DNA of 64,000 bases from Laguncularia racemosa (GCA_037954665.1 JBBMOL010000117.1:1116001-1180000); one strand, 5' to 3'; shown: positions 45,914 through 57,080, counted from the stretch's first letter. Numbers and translations are program-made. Notes: generated by a model from the letters alone, not told the origin.

Positions 45914-46203
45914 TGTTGGAGTGTCGCTCATACTCCCCTACTATAGGAAAGCACATCAGCTTTTAGCAATTAAGCCTATATTTGTTTATTAAAAGTTTGG
46001 GCTTGGGCCCATGAATAGCTGTTCTATATATTCTCTTTTTTCACTTGTAATTGTGTGACAAAAAACAAGATAGTGAGGTGCTAATTATAGTGAAATCATT
46101 TACAGGACATAGCCCTAATTAACGGGTGAACCAAGGTAAAATTTTATGTTATTATTTTTTTCCTTTTCTTTTTTAACTTACCTGTGTGCGGTCGGCCCTA
46201 ACA
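45914..46203 (+). repeat. Copia 5' LTR
   Basis: It starts 'tgttggagtgtcgctcatac' and ends 'gtcggccctaaca'. It lacks about 60 bases present in the 3' LTR after 'ggaaagcac'. A TATA-like 'tctatatattctc' lies near 46024. Confidence 0.9.
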
Positions 46204-46205
46204 TC

Positions 46206-46223
46206 TAGTATTAGAGTGAGGTT
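46206..46223 (+). other. Copia primer-binding site
   Basis: 'tagtattagagtgagg' is a decayed initiator-Met PBS (TGGTATCAGAGTGAGG) two bases past the LTR. Confidence 0.6.
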
Positions 46224-46291
46224 TGAGATTAAGGTTTTTTTCTTAGTGAAGAGAGATTCAAAGAAAAAAAAAAAAATCAAATCTTGGGAAG

Positions 46292-47095
46292 ATGTCAGTC
46301 AGTTAATCAAGGATTAAAGTGGAGAAGTTCAGCGGGAAGGGTTTTGAGTTATGGAAGTTGAAGATAGAGGCTCTGCTCATGGATGGAGATCTATGGTATG
46401 TAATTGAAGAAGATAAACTAGAGTTAATTACCAAGGAGAAAGCGAAGGAGGAAGAGATTGTGATTGCATCCACTCAATTGAAGGTGTAGACTAGTAGTGA
46501 TCGGAAAGCACGAAGCCTGATTTGGCTTTACCTCACTAACAATGTCTTGGTGAACATGACCTCTGAGAAGACAATGAAAGATGTCTAGTTTAAATTGGGA
46601 AGCCTTTATTAGTGTAAATGACTCGTGAACAGGTTGTTTCTATGGAAGCGACTATATAACCTTCAGATGAGTGAAGGTGATTCCTTTTCTTCACACTTAA
46701 ACGATTTTAATACTATTTGTAGGTAACTTGCATCTATTGATGTTAATATGGATGAGGAGGATAAAGCATGTACTTTGCTGTATTCGTTGCCTAATTCATG
46801 GGAACATATAATTGTTTCGATTAGCACTGGTGTTAGTGCGCTGTCATTTGAGAATGTCGTGTCTGCTTTATTATCCGAAGAGATGAGAAGAGCAGGTTTT
46901 GATAATGCAACGAATGATGCTCTTTTCGTAAGAGGAAGGAATAGTGAACGATCCAAATCCAGATTTGTTAGTAGGAATAAGTTTAGAGGAAGATTTAAAA
47001 GTCGTGATTGATCTGAAATAAAGTATTGGAAGTGTGGAAAAACTGGACACTTGAAGAAGGATTGTAGAAGCAAAAGTGTGGGTTCGGAGAAGCGA
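46292..47095 (+). pseudogene. Copia gag remnant (UBN2-type) with zinc knuckle
   Basis: The frame starting ATG 46292 stops early, then reads 'VEKFSGKGFELWKLKIEALL', 'DEEDKACTLLYSLPNSWEH' and 'SFENVVSALLSEEMRR', a typical copia UBN2 gag. A basic RS/RG stretch precedes 'YWKCGKTGHLKKDC', a CCHC knuckle whose first Cys has become Tyr. The open piece is 46748-47011. Gag would coat the element RNA. Confidence 0.8.
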
Positions 47096-47480
47096 GATGA
47101 TGCATCATCGTCTAGTACAAAGAAAGTTGATGAAAATAATGTAGGAGACATGTATCTCATGTGCAATTCATCTCAGGTTGACCGCAGTGCGTGGATAATT
47201 GATACTGGAGTGTTTTTTCACATGACACCTCATAGAGATTGGTTTTGCTGTTATGAACTATATTAAGGAGGTATAGTGTGAATGGGAGATAATTCGACAC
47301 TTGACATTATCAATCGTGGAAAGGTGAAGCTGAAGATGAAGGATGGGACAATCAAGAATCTTCCAGATGTGATGCATATTCCTAGTCTTACTAGGAATCT
47401 TATTTTTGTTGGAACTATGGTAGATGCTAGTATTACTTTCATCAGCGATAAGTATTCATGGATCTATAGTGATTGCTAGA
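47096..47480 (+). pseudogene. Copia protease remnant
   Basis: 'SAWIIDTGVFFHMTPHRDWF' (from about 47187) is the copia protease active site. The Asp-Thr-Gly triad is kept, and the usual Ala-Ser is Val-Phe. 'GKVKLKMKDGTIKNLPDVMH' and 'IPSLTRNLIFVG' complete the domain after two stops. It is in frame with gag. Confidence 0.75.
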
Positions 47481-48420
47481 GTGTGGGAAGCTGTGGAAAT
47501 TGCTGGGAAGCACAGTAGTTAGTGGTGAGAGTTATATCACAAAGCAGGTGAAAGAAGATTCTGCAATGCTATGGCATCAAAGATTGGGTCATATTAGTGA
47601 AAAAGGATTGGTGACCCTTGCTTCAAAGAAAATGGTAGATGGAATCCCAAGTTATTCAATGGGTTTTAGATTTTGTAAATATTTGTCTACATGGAAAACA
47701 GAATAAGGTATCTTTTGAATCTATAGGAGGGAGAGCAAAAGGGATTCTGGATTTAATTCATAGTGATGTCTTCGGTCCTTCACCTATAGCATCATTTGGA
47801 AAATTAAGGTATTATGTTTCCTTTACCGATGATTATTCCAAATATGTGTGGATATATTTCTTGCAGAGAAATGATGATGTGTTAGAAAAATTTTGTGAAC
47901 TTAAAGCTTTTGTGGAAAATCAATTTGATAGAAAGATTAAAGTGTTGTGAACTAACAATGGAGGAGAATTCTATTCAGCGAAATTTGATCAATTCTGTGT
48001 AACTAGTGGCATAGCAAGGTAGAAAATCACAACATATTCACCTCAGCAGAATGGGGTAGCAAAGAGACTTAATTAATCCCTCATGGAGAAAGCAAGGAGT
48101 ATGTTAAGTGGTGCAAACTTAGTAATTGAATTTTGGGCAGAAGTAGTGGCTACTGTGTGTTATCTAAAGAACAAGTCTCCCACATCAACTTTGAAGGATC
48201 GGACACCATTTAAGGCACTATTCAAGAAGAAGCCAAATATATCCCATGTTAGAGTATTTAGTTGTGAAGTGTATGTGCATGTGCCTAAGGAAAAGAGGAA
48301 TAAACTTGAAATCAAGACTGAGAAGTGCATCTTTATTAGGTACAAAGATGGTATTAAAGGGTATAAGCTATGGAATCCTAATACTAAACACATCGTTTAC
48401 AATAAAGATGTGGTATTTAG
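47481..48420 (+). pseudogene. Copia integrase remnant
   Basis: The GAG-pre-integrase zinc region reads 'LWHQRLGHISEKGLVTLASK', in a shifted frame (47473-47706). The core gives 'LDLIHSDVFGPSPIAS' with the first catalytic Asp, then 'TNNGGEFYS' where the second catalytic Asp is Asn and a stop precedes it. 'SPQQNGVAKRLN' and 'VIEFWAEVVATVCYLKNKSP' follow. Integrase would insert the cDNA; this copy has lost a metal ligand. Confidence 0.8.
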
Positions 48421-48745
48421 AGAATTTATAATAAATTGGATTGTTTTACAGGCTCCTAAAGAACCACAAACAGTTGAGTTAAATGTTAGTTTACAAGGAA
48501 AGATAGAGGTTACACAAGTTGAAACAAAAAATTCAAATTCTGAAAATGATGTGCCTAATGTGGAGGATATTGTAGATTCTGATATTGAGTTTGAAGTTGA
48601 AGCTCTACTTGAACCGGCCTTAAGGAGGTCTACAAGGTAAAGAAGACCACCTAAGAGGTATACTTTATTTGCCAGTAATGAAGATTGTGCTCTGACTATT
48701 ATAGGTGATGATCCAAATAATGTTAAGGAAGCAAAAAGTGCTGAA
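48421..48745 (+). pseudogene. Copia linker between integrase and RT
   Basis: An acidic, low-complexity tail of the frame 48083-48640 ('NSENDVPNVEDIVDSDIEF'), followed by 'RRSTR' and, past a stop, 'RRPPKRYTLFASNED', the usual copia linker wording. Confidence 0.6.
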
Positions 48746-49457
48746 GATGCAAAATAGTGGGAGAAAGCCATGACAGATGAGATGGACCAATTGGGTAAAA
48801 ATAGAACATGGAATCTAGTAAAATTACTTGCAGATCGAAAGGCAATTGTGGGTATTCAAGAAGAAGGTATTCGTAGATAGAGATATAGAATGATATAAAG
48901 CTCGTCTAGTTGCAAAGGGATATTCATAGATAGAAGGAGTTGATTATGGTGAGATTTTTTCTCCAATTGCTACATTAAATTCTGTTAGACTTGTTTTATC
49001 TGTAGCAGCTGCATACAATCTAGAGGTAGAGTAGCTTGATGCAAAAATAGCTTTCCTACATAGTGACTTGAAGGAGGATATTTACATGAAGCAACCAGAT
49101 AGATTTGTGGTCAAGGGAAAAAAAGATTTTGTTTGCAAACTAAACAGGTCTTTATATGGCCTAAAACAATCTCCAAGAATGTGGTATCAAAAGTTTGACT
49201 CCTATGCCTTGAAGCTTAGCTTTATTCATTGTGATGCTGATCATTGTGTTTATGCGAAGAGGTTAGATGATGATTTTGTTATTTTAACCTTATATATTGA
49301 TGATATGCTGCTAGTTGGGAATAGTATGAGTATGATCAGTACTATGAAGGGACTATTGGGAAAAGAGTTTGAGATGAAAGACTTAGGCCTAGCAAACTTC
49401 ATCTTGGGCATGCAGATAAAAAGGGAGCGAGAGAATGGAAAGTTGTGGTTAAGTTAG
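48746..49457 (+). pseudogene. Copia reverse transcriptase remnant
   Basis: 'WEKAMTDEMDQLGKNRTWNL' begins the RVT_2 domain. The middle is broken by frame changes. 49068-49457 is open, with 'LNRSLYGLKQSPRMWYQKFD' and the catalytic 'LYIDDMLLVGN' intact. The domain ends 'LGLANFILGMQIKRERENG'. Confidence 0.85.
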
Positions 49458-50210
49458 AAGAAATATGTTGAAGATGTGTTGAAAAAATTCAATATGGTAG
49501 ACTGTGAGCCAGTAAAGACTCCTATGTCCACAAGTTCTAAGTTATCAGTGTCCCAATGTCCCGAGACTAAAGAGGAAATTGAGGAGATGGCAGCAGTTCC
49601 ATATGCAAGCGCAGTGGGGAGCTTGATGTATGTACTCGTCCAAATATTGCTCAAGCAGTGGGAGCATTAAGTAGATATATGTCTAATATAGGAAATGAGC
49701 ATTAGATAGCTGCAAAGAGGGTGCTACGTTATCTTTGCGGTACATCTGGTTTTGAGTTATGTTATGAAGGCATTAAAAGCTCAAATAAACAGTAAGCATT
49801 AGAACTAAAGTGTTTTGTTGATGTTAATTGGGGATGTGACATTGATAGTAGAAGGTTGACTAGCGGTTATGTTATTTCCTTATTCAGCAGAGCTATGAGT
49901 TGGATGAGCAAGAGATAGAGCACGGTTGCTTTATCAAGTACTGAAGCAGAAAACATGGTTCTTACTCATGCTGCTAAGGAAGTGATTTGGATAAGCAGAT
50001 TGTGTAGAGAGCTTAGTTTTATATATGGAGGAGTGAAGATTGAATGTGATAGCTAAAGTGCTATATTTTTGGCTAAAAATCCTAGTTTTCATGCAAGAAA
50101 AAGCATATTGATATACAATACCACTTCATTCGAGAGAAATTAGAACATAAAGTTATAGTGTTGGAAAAAGTTGACACACAGGTGAACAGTGCAGATTTTT
50201 TGACCATGGC
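49458..50210 (+). pseudogene. Copia RNase H remnant
   Basis: Readable parts are 'VDCEPVKTPMSTSSKLSV', 'VPYASAVGSLMYVLVQ', 'RRLTSGYVISLFSRAMSWMS', 'STVALSSTEAENMVLTHAAK' and 'EVIWISRLCRELSF'. These are the standard copia RNase H landmarks, with stops between them. Confidence 0.75.
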
Positions 50211-50290
50211 AGTAAATGTTGAAAATTTTGAATGGTGTACAATTGTATTGGGTTTAAAAAGACATGGGAAGTATTCACCAAGTGGGAGAA

Positions 50291-50641
50291 TATTGGGGTG
50301 TGGCTCATACTCTCTTAGGATAGGAAAGCACGTGGGTCTTGCCTCAGTGGAGGTCTCAAGGGGGCAGTGCTCCCTGGATGCTAGGGGGCTTTTAGTAATT
50401 AAGCCCATATTTATTTATTAAGAGTTTAGGTTTGGGCCCATGAATAGTTGTTCTATATATTCTCTTTTTTTTTTCACTTGTAATTGTGTGATGAAGAATA
50501 AGATAGTGAGGTATTAATTATAGTGGAATCCTTTGTTGGACGTAGTCTTAATTAACAGGTAAACCAGGGTAAAATCTTATATATTTATTTTTCTTTCTTT
50601 TTTTTTTTTTTTAACTTACTTGTGTACAGCCGACCTTAATA
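50291..50641 (+). repeat. Copia 3' LTR
   Basis: It starts 'tattggggtgtggctcatac' (TG to TA) after the purine-rich 'ccaagtgggagaa', and ends 'acagccgaccttaata'. It carries the ~60-base block missing from the 5' LTR. Confidence 0.85.
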
Positions 50642-50646
50642 GGATC

Positions 50647-51620
50647 ATCATACAAGTATTAAAGATTTTCGTTGCTACCTATCTACAATTTTTTTATATG
50701 GTTGGAGTCTCCATTACACAATATTTGAGTAGTAGGTAAGTGCACTTTTGATCCACTTACTTTTAGCGGCATCCTTCATTAGCAGTAGGGCAGAAAAAAA
50801 ATAGAGCCCATAGACTGCAATAGTCTAATGGTTTTTAATGGTAATTGGTTATGAAGGTGAGGGCGGCAATTGACTAGTAGAAGAGTGGTGGTTAGTAGAC
50901 ATATATAAAGAATGCTGATGTGAAATAAGGCAAATAGTTTTTTTTAAATATCGAAATTATTTTACATATTTTCCATTGAGGTTTTCTAGATACTCCATAA
51001 TCACTACTGGCAATCGGCCATTGCTATCACGTTTTATCATTACATACAACGAAGAACCAATAGTTATTCTAACCTCTTAATATTTCGGTGATACTATTTG
51101 GAAATAAGTGTAAATACACTTCCACAAACTATTGATTCGGCATGCTGGCCTAAGAAAGAAAAAGGAATATTGGTTTGGTATGGATAGGCTGCATAATTGG
51201 TGCTAGAATTCTAAAACCAGAACTAAAAGGACGACCTGATTTTGAGGATTTAGTGATAGTTTGGGACATATTTACATATTTTTAAAAATTATGGAAAATA
51301 AAGTCATATTTTGGGAGTTTAGGAACTTTTTACACCTACCCAATAATTTAGGAAGTATATGAGCAACTTGCCCTAATATTTGGCAAGTTTAAAATTTTAG
51401 TTGCAAAATATATCCGAGAAAGTCCGAAAAGTGTTAATCAATTAAGCAAATTCTAGCAACACAATCTAGAACATCCACCGAAAAGTCTTATGTCTGGGCA
51501 AGGTTTTTCCGATGGCTTCGCTATCCGATCAGAAAAATAATGAAAAGCTATGACTGCTAATCGCAAAGTCCATTATGGAGGCTTGACTGGAAATGCGCAG
51601 ACGCAGCAAATAGTTTTACC
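50647..51620. other. Upstream region of the PR-10 gene
   Basis: No retroelement motif is recognised. This ~1 kb between the copia element and the gene probably holds its promoter. No specific cis element is claimed. Confidence 0.45.
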
Positions 51621-51629
51621 GTCTCCATC

Positions 51630-51638
51630 TATACATAT
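51630..51638 (+). promoter_or_regulatory. Possible TATA box of the PR-10 gene
   Basis: 'tatacatat' lies about 120 bases before the ATG, leaving room for a start site near 51660 and a 5' UTR of about 90 bases. Confidence 0.4.
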
Positions 51639-51752
51639 CGCTTGGTGATTCCGTCTTCTCATCACACAAGACCAAGGTTTTTGCATTAGTAATACCATCC
51701 CATCTAGTTAACATACTTCTCAAGCCTTTTGTTTATCATCAAGTAGGAGAAG

Positions 51753-53119
51753 ATGGTTTTCACTAACACCGATGAGTTTCCCTGCAAAGTGTCCCCAAAG
51801 AGGATGTTCAAGGCTTTGATCGTTGAGTCTCACATCCACATTCCCAAGATTGTTCCTGATGGAATCAAGAGCATTGAATATGTTCAAGGAGAAGGCTGTG
51901 TTGTTGGAGGTATCAAGGAAACCAAAATTGTTGAAGGTTAGTTTGTATAAATTTTGTTGCATTAGAAGATAGAACATGATGCGATAACATAGCGACTTTA
52001 CGTCTTGCATAGTATTATAATGCCCTGGAGACTAGTTCTGACTCTTAATATAAAATTCTTTTATTTATTGTATGGTTGAGGCTAAAAATATTTATATTTT
52101 CTAGGTCAACGTTTATCAATTTTTCCTTTTGAATCTTCAAAGCTTTTTTTTTTTTTTTTCCCGTCCATTTGAATTCTTAATGTTTTAAAATCTTACGGAA
52201 ATAAAATTTCTATTCAATATGTTATATTTTCTATTCATTTTAAGTATGTGTTAGCTTTTAATTAGTTTTGGGTTAATTGTTCAAGGTGGCTAGGATACTT
52301 ACAAAAGTTTTTAGCTCATTTTCTTGATTTTAATTATTATTTTTGTATTTTTGTATTATTTTTATTACATTATATCATTACATATATTTAATATTATTTT
52401 TATTATATTATGTAAATAAATATATTTAATATTATCATTTTATTAATTTAATTATTGTAGATTGATTTGAGATTGATACATGATATGAATAGATGAAAAA
52501 GTTAATAGATTTGATAGAAGTCTCTTTTTTTGTAAGGCTTTGAAAAACATGGAGGACTTAAATAGACAAAAAAAAAGGTTGAGAATTCAAATAAAAAAGT
52601 AGATAAATATTAAGGGCTAACGTTGTAATTTCTCTTATCTTTTATAATCACATCATATGCATAAAAGTAACTAGAATGATTGATGAAAGACATTTTTAGA
52701 AACTTATAAATGATAGATATCTTAATAAATTTGATAAGACTATCACTTTTATTCTTGTTGACATAGATTTTTAAATAATAAATCTTTTCATTTTAATCAT
52801 TTCATGACCTTGTGGCAATACAGGTGGCCACTTCAAGAGCTTTAAGCATAGGATGGATGCTATTGATGAAGAGAAGTTCTACTGCAAGTACACTTTGATT
52901 GAAGGTGATGTTATCTTAGACAAAATTGAGTCAGTTGAGCATGAGATGAAACTAGAGCCTACAAGCAATGGTTGTGTTTGCAAGGTGACTAGCAAATACC
53001 ACACCAAGGCAGGAGTGGAGATCGATGAGGAGGAAGTGAAGAAGGGAAAAGAAAAGGCCCTTGGACTATTTAAGGCTGTTGAGGAGCACCTCATTGCTCA
53101 CCCAGAAGTTTGCGCTTAA
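51753..53119 (+). CDS. PR-10 / Bet v 1-family protein, two exons
   Basis: Exon 1 is 51753-51936 and exon 2 is 52824-53119, giving 159 residues, right for Bet v 1 proteins (about 155-162). Family landmarks are 'SPKRMFKALIVE' near the start, the Gly-rich loop region 'VQGEGCVVGGIK' (about 44-55), 'KHRMDAIDEEKFYCKYTLIE' (about 68-87), 'KVTSKYHTK' (about 114-122) and 'LFKAVEEHLIAHPE' at the C-terminal helix. The intron splits codon 62 (Gly) in phase 1, the conserved PR-10 position. These are small cytosolic proteins with a hydrophobic ligand cavity, induced by stress or pathogens. Exact ligand and subfamily are not resolved. No frame damage is seen, so it is probably active. Confidence 0.93.
51937..52823 (+). 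other. Intron of the PR-10 gene
   Basis: Donor 'gaag|gttagt' and acceptor 'caatacag|gtggcc'. 887 bases, AT-rich and long for PR-10 introns, which are often a few hundred bases or less. No mobile element is recognised inside. Confidence 0.9.
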
Positions 53120-53298
53120 GTGCTTGTTGAATTTAGTCTTTCTAAAAGGAGAAACCTTAGTGTTTTTTCCTCTTCGAGACTTGTTTTTAAACACTAAAAT
53201 AAGAAGGCTTTTGGATCTTTCTTCCTTTTTTGCATTCCCTTAATAGGGGAATTTGGTGTTGTATGTCTCATGTATGCCAAATATGTGACATGAGTAGC

Positions 53299-53304
53299 AA
53301 TAAA
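53299..53304 (+). terminator. Polyadenylation signal of the PR-10 gene
   Basis: AATAAA lies about 180 bases after the stop codon in a T-rich 3' UTR. Confidence 0.6.
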
Positions 53305-54040
53305 ACATGATATTTGAATATATGTCCATCTCCATCTTGTCTTTATCTTCAAGTCATATGGAGGTCAGGGAAGAGATCTTCTAGACGTTGATTTCTTTTC
53401 AAATCTTATAGTGTGTTTAAATAGTGAAAATCTTTTTTCAAACTTTTTTTTCAATACATGGTAATTTCAACATGTTATGATTACTATTAGTTTTTAGTTG
53501 TGATTAGTGGTAGGAAGTGAAGGTTGTAATTGATAATGGGTAGTTATGGTAATTAACAATTATGAAAATGTAATTAGTAAATTGAGAAAATGATTTCTAT
53601 TATTTAAGAAAAGAAACCTTTCTTTTCCATTAGCATTTTTCTTTTTTTCTTAATGGTCATTAACTACAACTTTTAGTGGTGGAAAACTACCTTTGCCTTT
53701 CACTATTAGTTATGGCTATGAGTCACTAGTATTTGCAACATCTTAAGAATACTATGGTAATATTTGACAATTACACTTAAGTTTCAATGAACATGGGAAA
53801 AGTTAGGAAGATGTTTTCCATACAAACTAGGGGCGAGTGGATAACCTTGTTGTATATGGTATCTATCCATACCCTACTTGATAGAGTAGGTTACTAGTAA
53901 GTATTAAGGGTCACATGGTAAGTTTTGGGTAACAATTTTTTAGAACTTGCTTCCAAAAGTTAAGGTATAGGTATGATGTCATCATATCCTGTATCAACCC
54001 TAAAACTTATATTAAGATATGCATGGTATAGGATTTAAGA
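53305..54040. other. Intergenic sequence between PR-10 gene and element E1
   Basis: No ORF or repeat structure is recognised. Confidence 0.4.
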
Positions 54041-54387
54041 CCGTGTATCTGTCTGTAACTTCTGGAAACATACACGCCCATGTACTTTGACCGTGTATCT
54101 GTCTGAGCAATCTTGAGCGTCCTACACGGCCGTGCCTTGAAAATACACGTCCTCTTCATCCCGTATCCCATATAACTTGTATAAAAGCAAGGATCTTCCC
54201 ATGGTTGTTCCAATCCGTTCCAACTTCATGATTGCTCCAATCCTTTCCCGCTTCGTGGACAACCTTTATCAACCCGTTAAATGCTTCCTTGAATCGTTTT
54301 GCTTGATTTCTTGTGATCAATCCAGGCGGAACTTCAAGAGGATCCACATTTCTTCTCCCGGCTTGTCTCTCATCCCGGATCTCATCA
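54041..54387 (-). repeat. E1 3' LTR, truncated
   Basis: The part 54387 down to about 54041 matches the start of the 5' LTR. It breaks within the cacgggcgtgt-type repeats, so TATA box, R and U5 are absent. Unrelated sequence follows. Confidence 0.85.
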
Positions 54388-55194
54388 TTCCCCTCCTCTT
54401 GAAAAGGATTTATCCTCAAATCATTTCCTGCATCAAATGGACTTAGGTCAGTAACATAAAATGTGACACTTACTGGATACTCACCTGGTAAATCTTTCTT
54501 GTATGTTATATCATGGATGTACTCAAGAATTTGAATTGGGCCATCGCCTCTAGGAAGTATTTTAGATCTACGCTGCACGGGAATCTGCTCTTCGCGCATG
54601 TGAACCCAAACCCAATCTCCGGGTTCAAAAACAGCTTGTTGACAATCCTTGTTGGCTTGTTTCACATACTGCTCAGTTCTTCGCTCAATGTTTAGCCTTC
54701 TCACGAAATCTTCCTTAGAATCAGCTTCAAAACTCACAAACTTGTTAAGTGGCAATAACAATAAATAATTAGGATTCAGTGGGTTAAAACCAAACACAAT
54801 CTCAAATGGTGAACAATGAATAATGCTATTTAAAGCCCTATTACATGCAAACTCCACAAATGGTAGATAATCCTTCCAAGTCCTAATGTTTTTTCTCTAT
54901 GATTGCCCCTAACAATTGAATTAAAGTCCTATTAGCCACATCAACTTGCCTATCAGTCTGTGGGTGACAGATAGTCGAAAACATTAGTTTAGTTCCCCAC
55001 CTTTCACACAATACTCTCCAACAATGACTCGAAATCTTTACATCCCGATCACTAACAATGCTACTAGGTATACCATGCGAATGCAATACCTCTCTAAAAA
55101 ACAATTCAACAATGTGTTTAGCATCATCAGTTTTATGACAAGGACTAAAATGAACCATTTTAGAAATCCTATCCACAACTACAAAAATAGAATC
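54388..55194 (-). pseudogene. E1 integrase, broken
   Basis: Frames 55176-54883 and 54857-54156 give 'VDRISKMVHFSPCHKTDDAK', 'HGIPSSIVSDRDVKISSHCW', 'GTKLMFSTICHPQTD' and 'MEFACNRALNSIIHCSPFEI', then 'GDWVWVHMREEQIP', 'GDGPIQILEYIHDITYKKDL' and 'VTDLSPFDAGNDLRINPFQE'. This is a gypsy integrase core and C-terminal domain. The third catalytic residue (usually Glu in 'DGQTEVVN') is Asp (codon 54942-54940). One stop (55195-55197) and one frameshift near 54870 break it. Confidence 0.8.
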
Positions 55195-56571
55195 TCAACC
55201 ATGACTAGGCCTAGATAATCCTAACACAAAATCTATGGACATGTCTATCCAAGGCTCATGAGGAATAACACTATACTCATATAACCACTCTAAGAATTCA
55301 TCTAAGCAAGGAATAGGATGACGATACTTTACCGTAATGTTGTTGATGGCGCGGTAGTCAACACACATTCTCCATGTCCTATCCTTCTTAAGCATCAAAA
55401 TCACTGGCACTGCACATGGACTTATGCCTTCTCTCACATATCCCTTCTCCATTAATTCCTCGACCTGCCTTTGGAGTTCCTTCGGAAAGACATCTTCAAA
55501 GTCCTGCACAAGAGACACAACCACACTAGGCAAAGAGTTAGATAAGTCGTTAGTAGTCAAACATGTTTCCTTAAAAACCAGCAACAACATAGGTTGCCTC
55601 ATCACTAACGCTCTCCTCACTACACTCGCTCTTGCCACACAACTCTCCTTTTGCAAGGCTGCCCTCTCCTTTTCACTCACCACCAAAGTTGATTCCCCTT
55701 CAACTTGGCCTCTCACACTCTTTCCAGCCTTCCTCTCCTTTTCCTTTTGATCTTGACTTTTGTATTCCTTTTTCTTCTCATAGTCTTTTGCTCTCTCACT
55801 CTCACTCTGCTTTTCACTCACCTTGTGTTTTGCAAATGACTGTTGTAGCTGCAATTGATCCTCATACACTTGTTTTGGTGTTAAAGGTTTAAGATTAAAA
55901 GTTTTTCCTTGGTGAACAAGCGTATACTTGTTAGAAAAGCCATTATGAACAGCCTTCCTATCAAATTGCCGTGGCCGCCCCAACAACACATGACATGCTT
56001 GCATTGGCACTACATCACATAACACCTCATCCTCATACCTTCCAATGCGAAAACCAATCAAGGCTTGCCTACTCACCTTAGTCTCACCACTATCATTCAA
56101 CCACTGCAATTTATATGGACTAGGGTGTCTAACAGTTTTGAGCCTCAGCCTCTCAACAATAAAATTGCTCACTACATTGGTGCGACTTCCCCCATCAATA
56201 ATCATACTACAAATGTGATCTCCTAGATAACATCTAGTATGAAATATATTCTCTCTTTTCCTATCTCCTCTATCTTCCCAATCTCTAGTCACTCTGTTCC
56301 GACCACTATACCCTCTATTACTCCCAACAGAAGGCTCACAAAAATCATCATCCGACATTTTATCTCCACCACTCAGTACTCTCCTAGAACAACTCTCCCT
56401 CTTACGCCCTTGGAATACGTTTGTAGATTGCTCTAGTTTTTGCTCTACCGTCTCATGAATTTGTTCCATTCCCTCTTGGAACATCCTCTCCATTTCTCCC
56501 CTCATCGCCTCAATTACTAACCTAGCATCAAACCTTCCCCTATCACCTTCAGGAGAATGTTGTCTTGACAT
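55195..56571 (-). pseudogene. E1 gag-protease-RT ORF with in-frame deletions, fused to integrase start
   Basis: From the ATG at 56571 ('MSRQHSPEGDRGRF') the frame is open for about 458 residues. The gag start runs to 'DWEDRGDR' and jumps to 'RENIFHTRCYLGDHICSMII', so the gag core and zinc knuckle present in E2 are deleted. The protease 'IIDGGSRTNVVS' follows, with catalytic Asp kept. A second deletion joins 'DFEDVFP' to 'KELQRQVEELMEKGY'. The RT then stops at 'KYRHPIPCLDEFLEWLYEYS' and passes straight into integrase 'HEPWIDMSIDFVLGLS'. All three junctions keep the frame. It cannot supply gag or RT. Confidence 0.85.
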
Positions 56572-56576
56572 AGTTC

Positions 56577-57048
56577 CTACAAAAAAGATTAGTACAACAC
56601 AAATATATATATAATTAAACCTCACAATACACTCCCTTACGTGTTTCGCTCAAATGATGATATCACACAGTCACTCGTGTATGCTCACAAATAATGATGA
56701 TATCAACTCACCAATTTCCTCTTCTCAATCCTCTTGGAACTAACCGAACTACACCAATTTCCTTCCGTAGAATTCAAACAACTCTAGGGTTTGTAATTTT
56801 TTTTTTCTCTATTTTTTTTTTCTATCCGATTTTTTTTTTGTTTGTCTCTGTTTTTGGCTTTTGATCACGTTTCTCTTATCCTTTCTTTTCCCTTTTTTTT
56901 TTTTTGTCGTGATTTTTACTCTTTTTTTTTTTTTTTTTTTACAATCAACTAGTAAATTGCAGAATCAACTATCAAAATACAATTAATATTGCAGAATTGA
57001 ACACGATAATTTGATATGAACGATTGGAGTTAGGGTTTTTGATATTAC
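56577..57048 (-). other. Candidate leader intron of E1
   Basis: Minus-strand donor 'gaag|gtaata' at 57048 and acceptor 'tactaatcttttttgtag' ending at 56577, five bases before the gag ATG. The branch-point word TACTAAT is at 56594-56588. The same arrangement exists in E2. Confidence 0.5.
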
Positions 57049-57080
57049 CTTCCTCAACCGAACTTGATGTTTTTGACAAA

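Larger units (their letters stand above)
45914..50641 (+). mobile_element. Ty1/copia element with intact target duplication
   Basis: LTRs at 45914-46203 and 50291-50641 are flanked by GGATC on both sides (45909-45913 and 50642-50646). The domain order gag, protease, integrase, RT, RNase H is diagnostic for copia. All domains are readable, but stops occur in each, with a frame change near 47470 and another between 48640 and 49068. It resembles the Tnt1/Tork type in domain wording. It lies about 1.1 kb upstream of the PR-10 gene. Confidence 0.9.

Noticed and set aside
46663..47166. Minus-strand open frame of 167 codons
   Set aside because: It is antisense to the copia gag-protease frame, which has clear domain motifs.
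52879..53243. Other frames overlapping PR-10 exon 2
   Set aside because: The Bet v 1 frame has full-length homology and a conserved intron; the others do not.
54177..54446. Plus-strand frame repeated at 57804-58070 and, reversed, at 59364-59591
   Set aside because: It is antisense LTR sequence shared among the E LTRs, repeated because the LTR is repeated.
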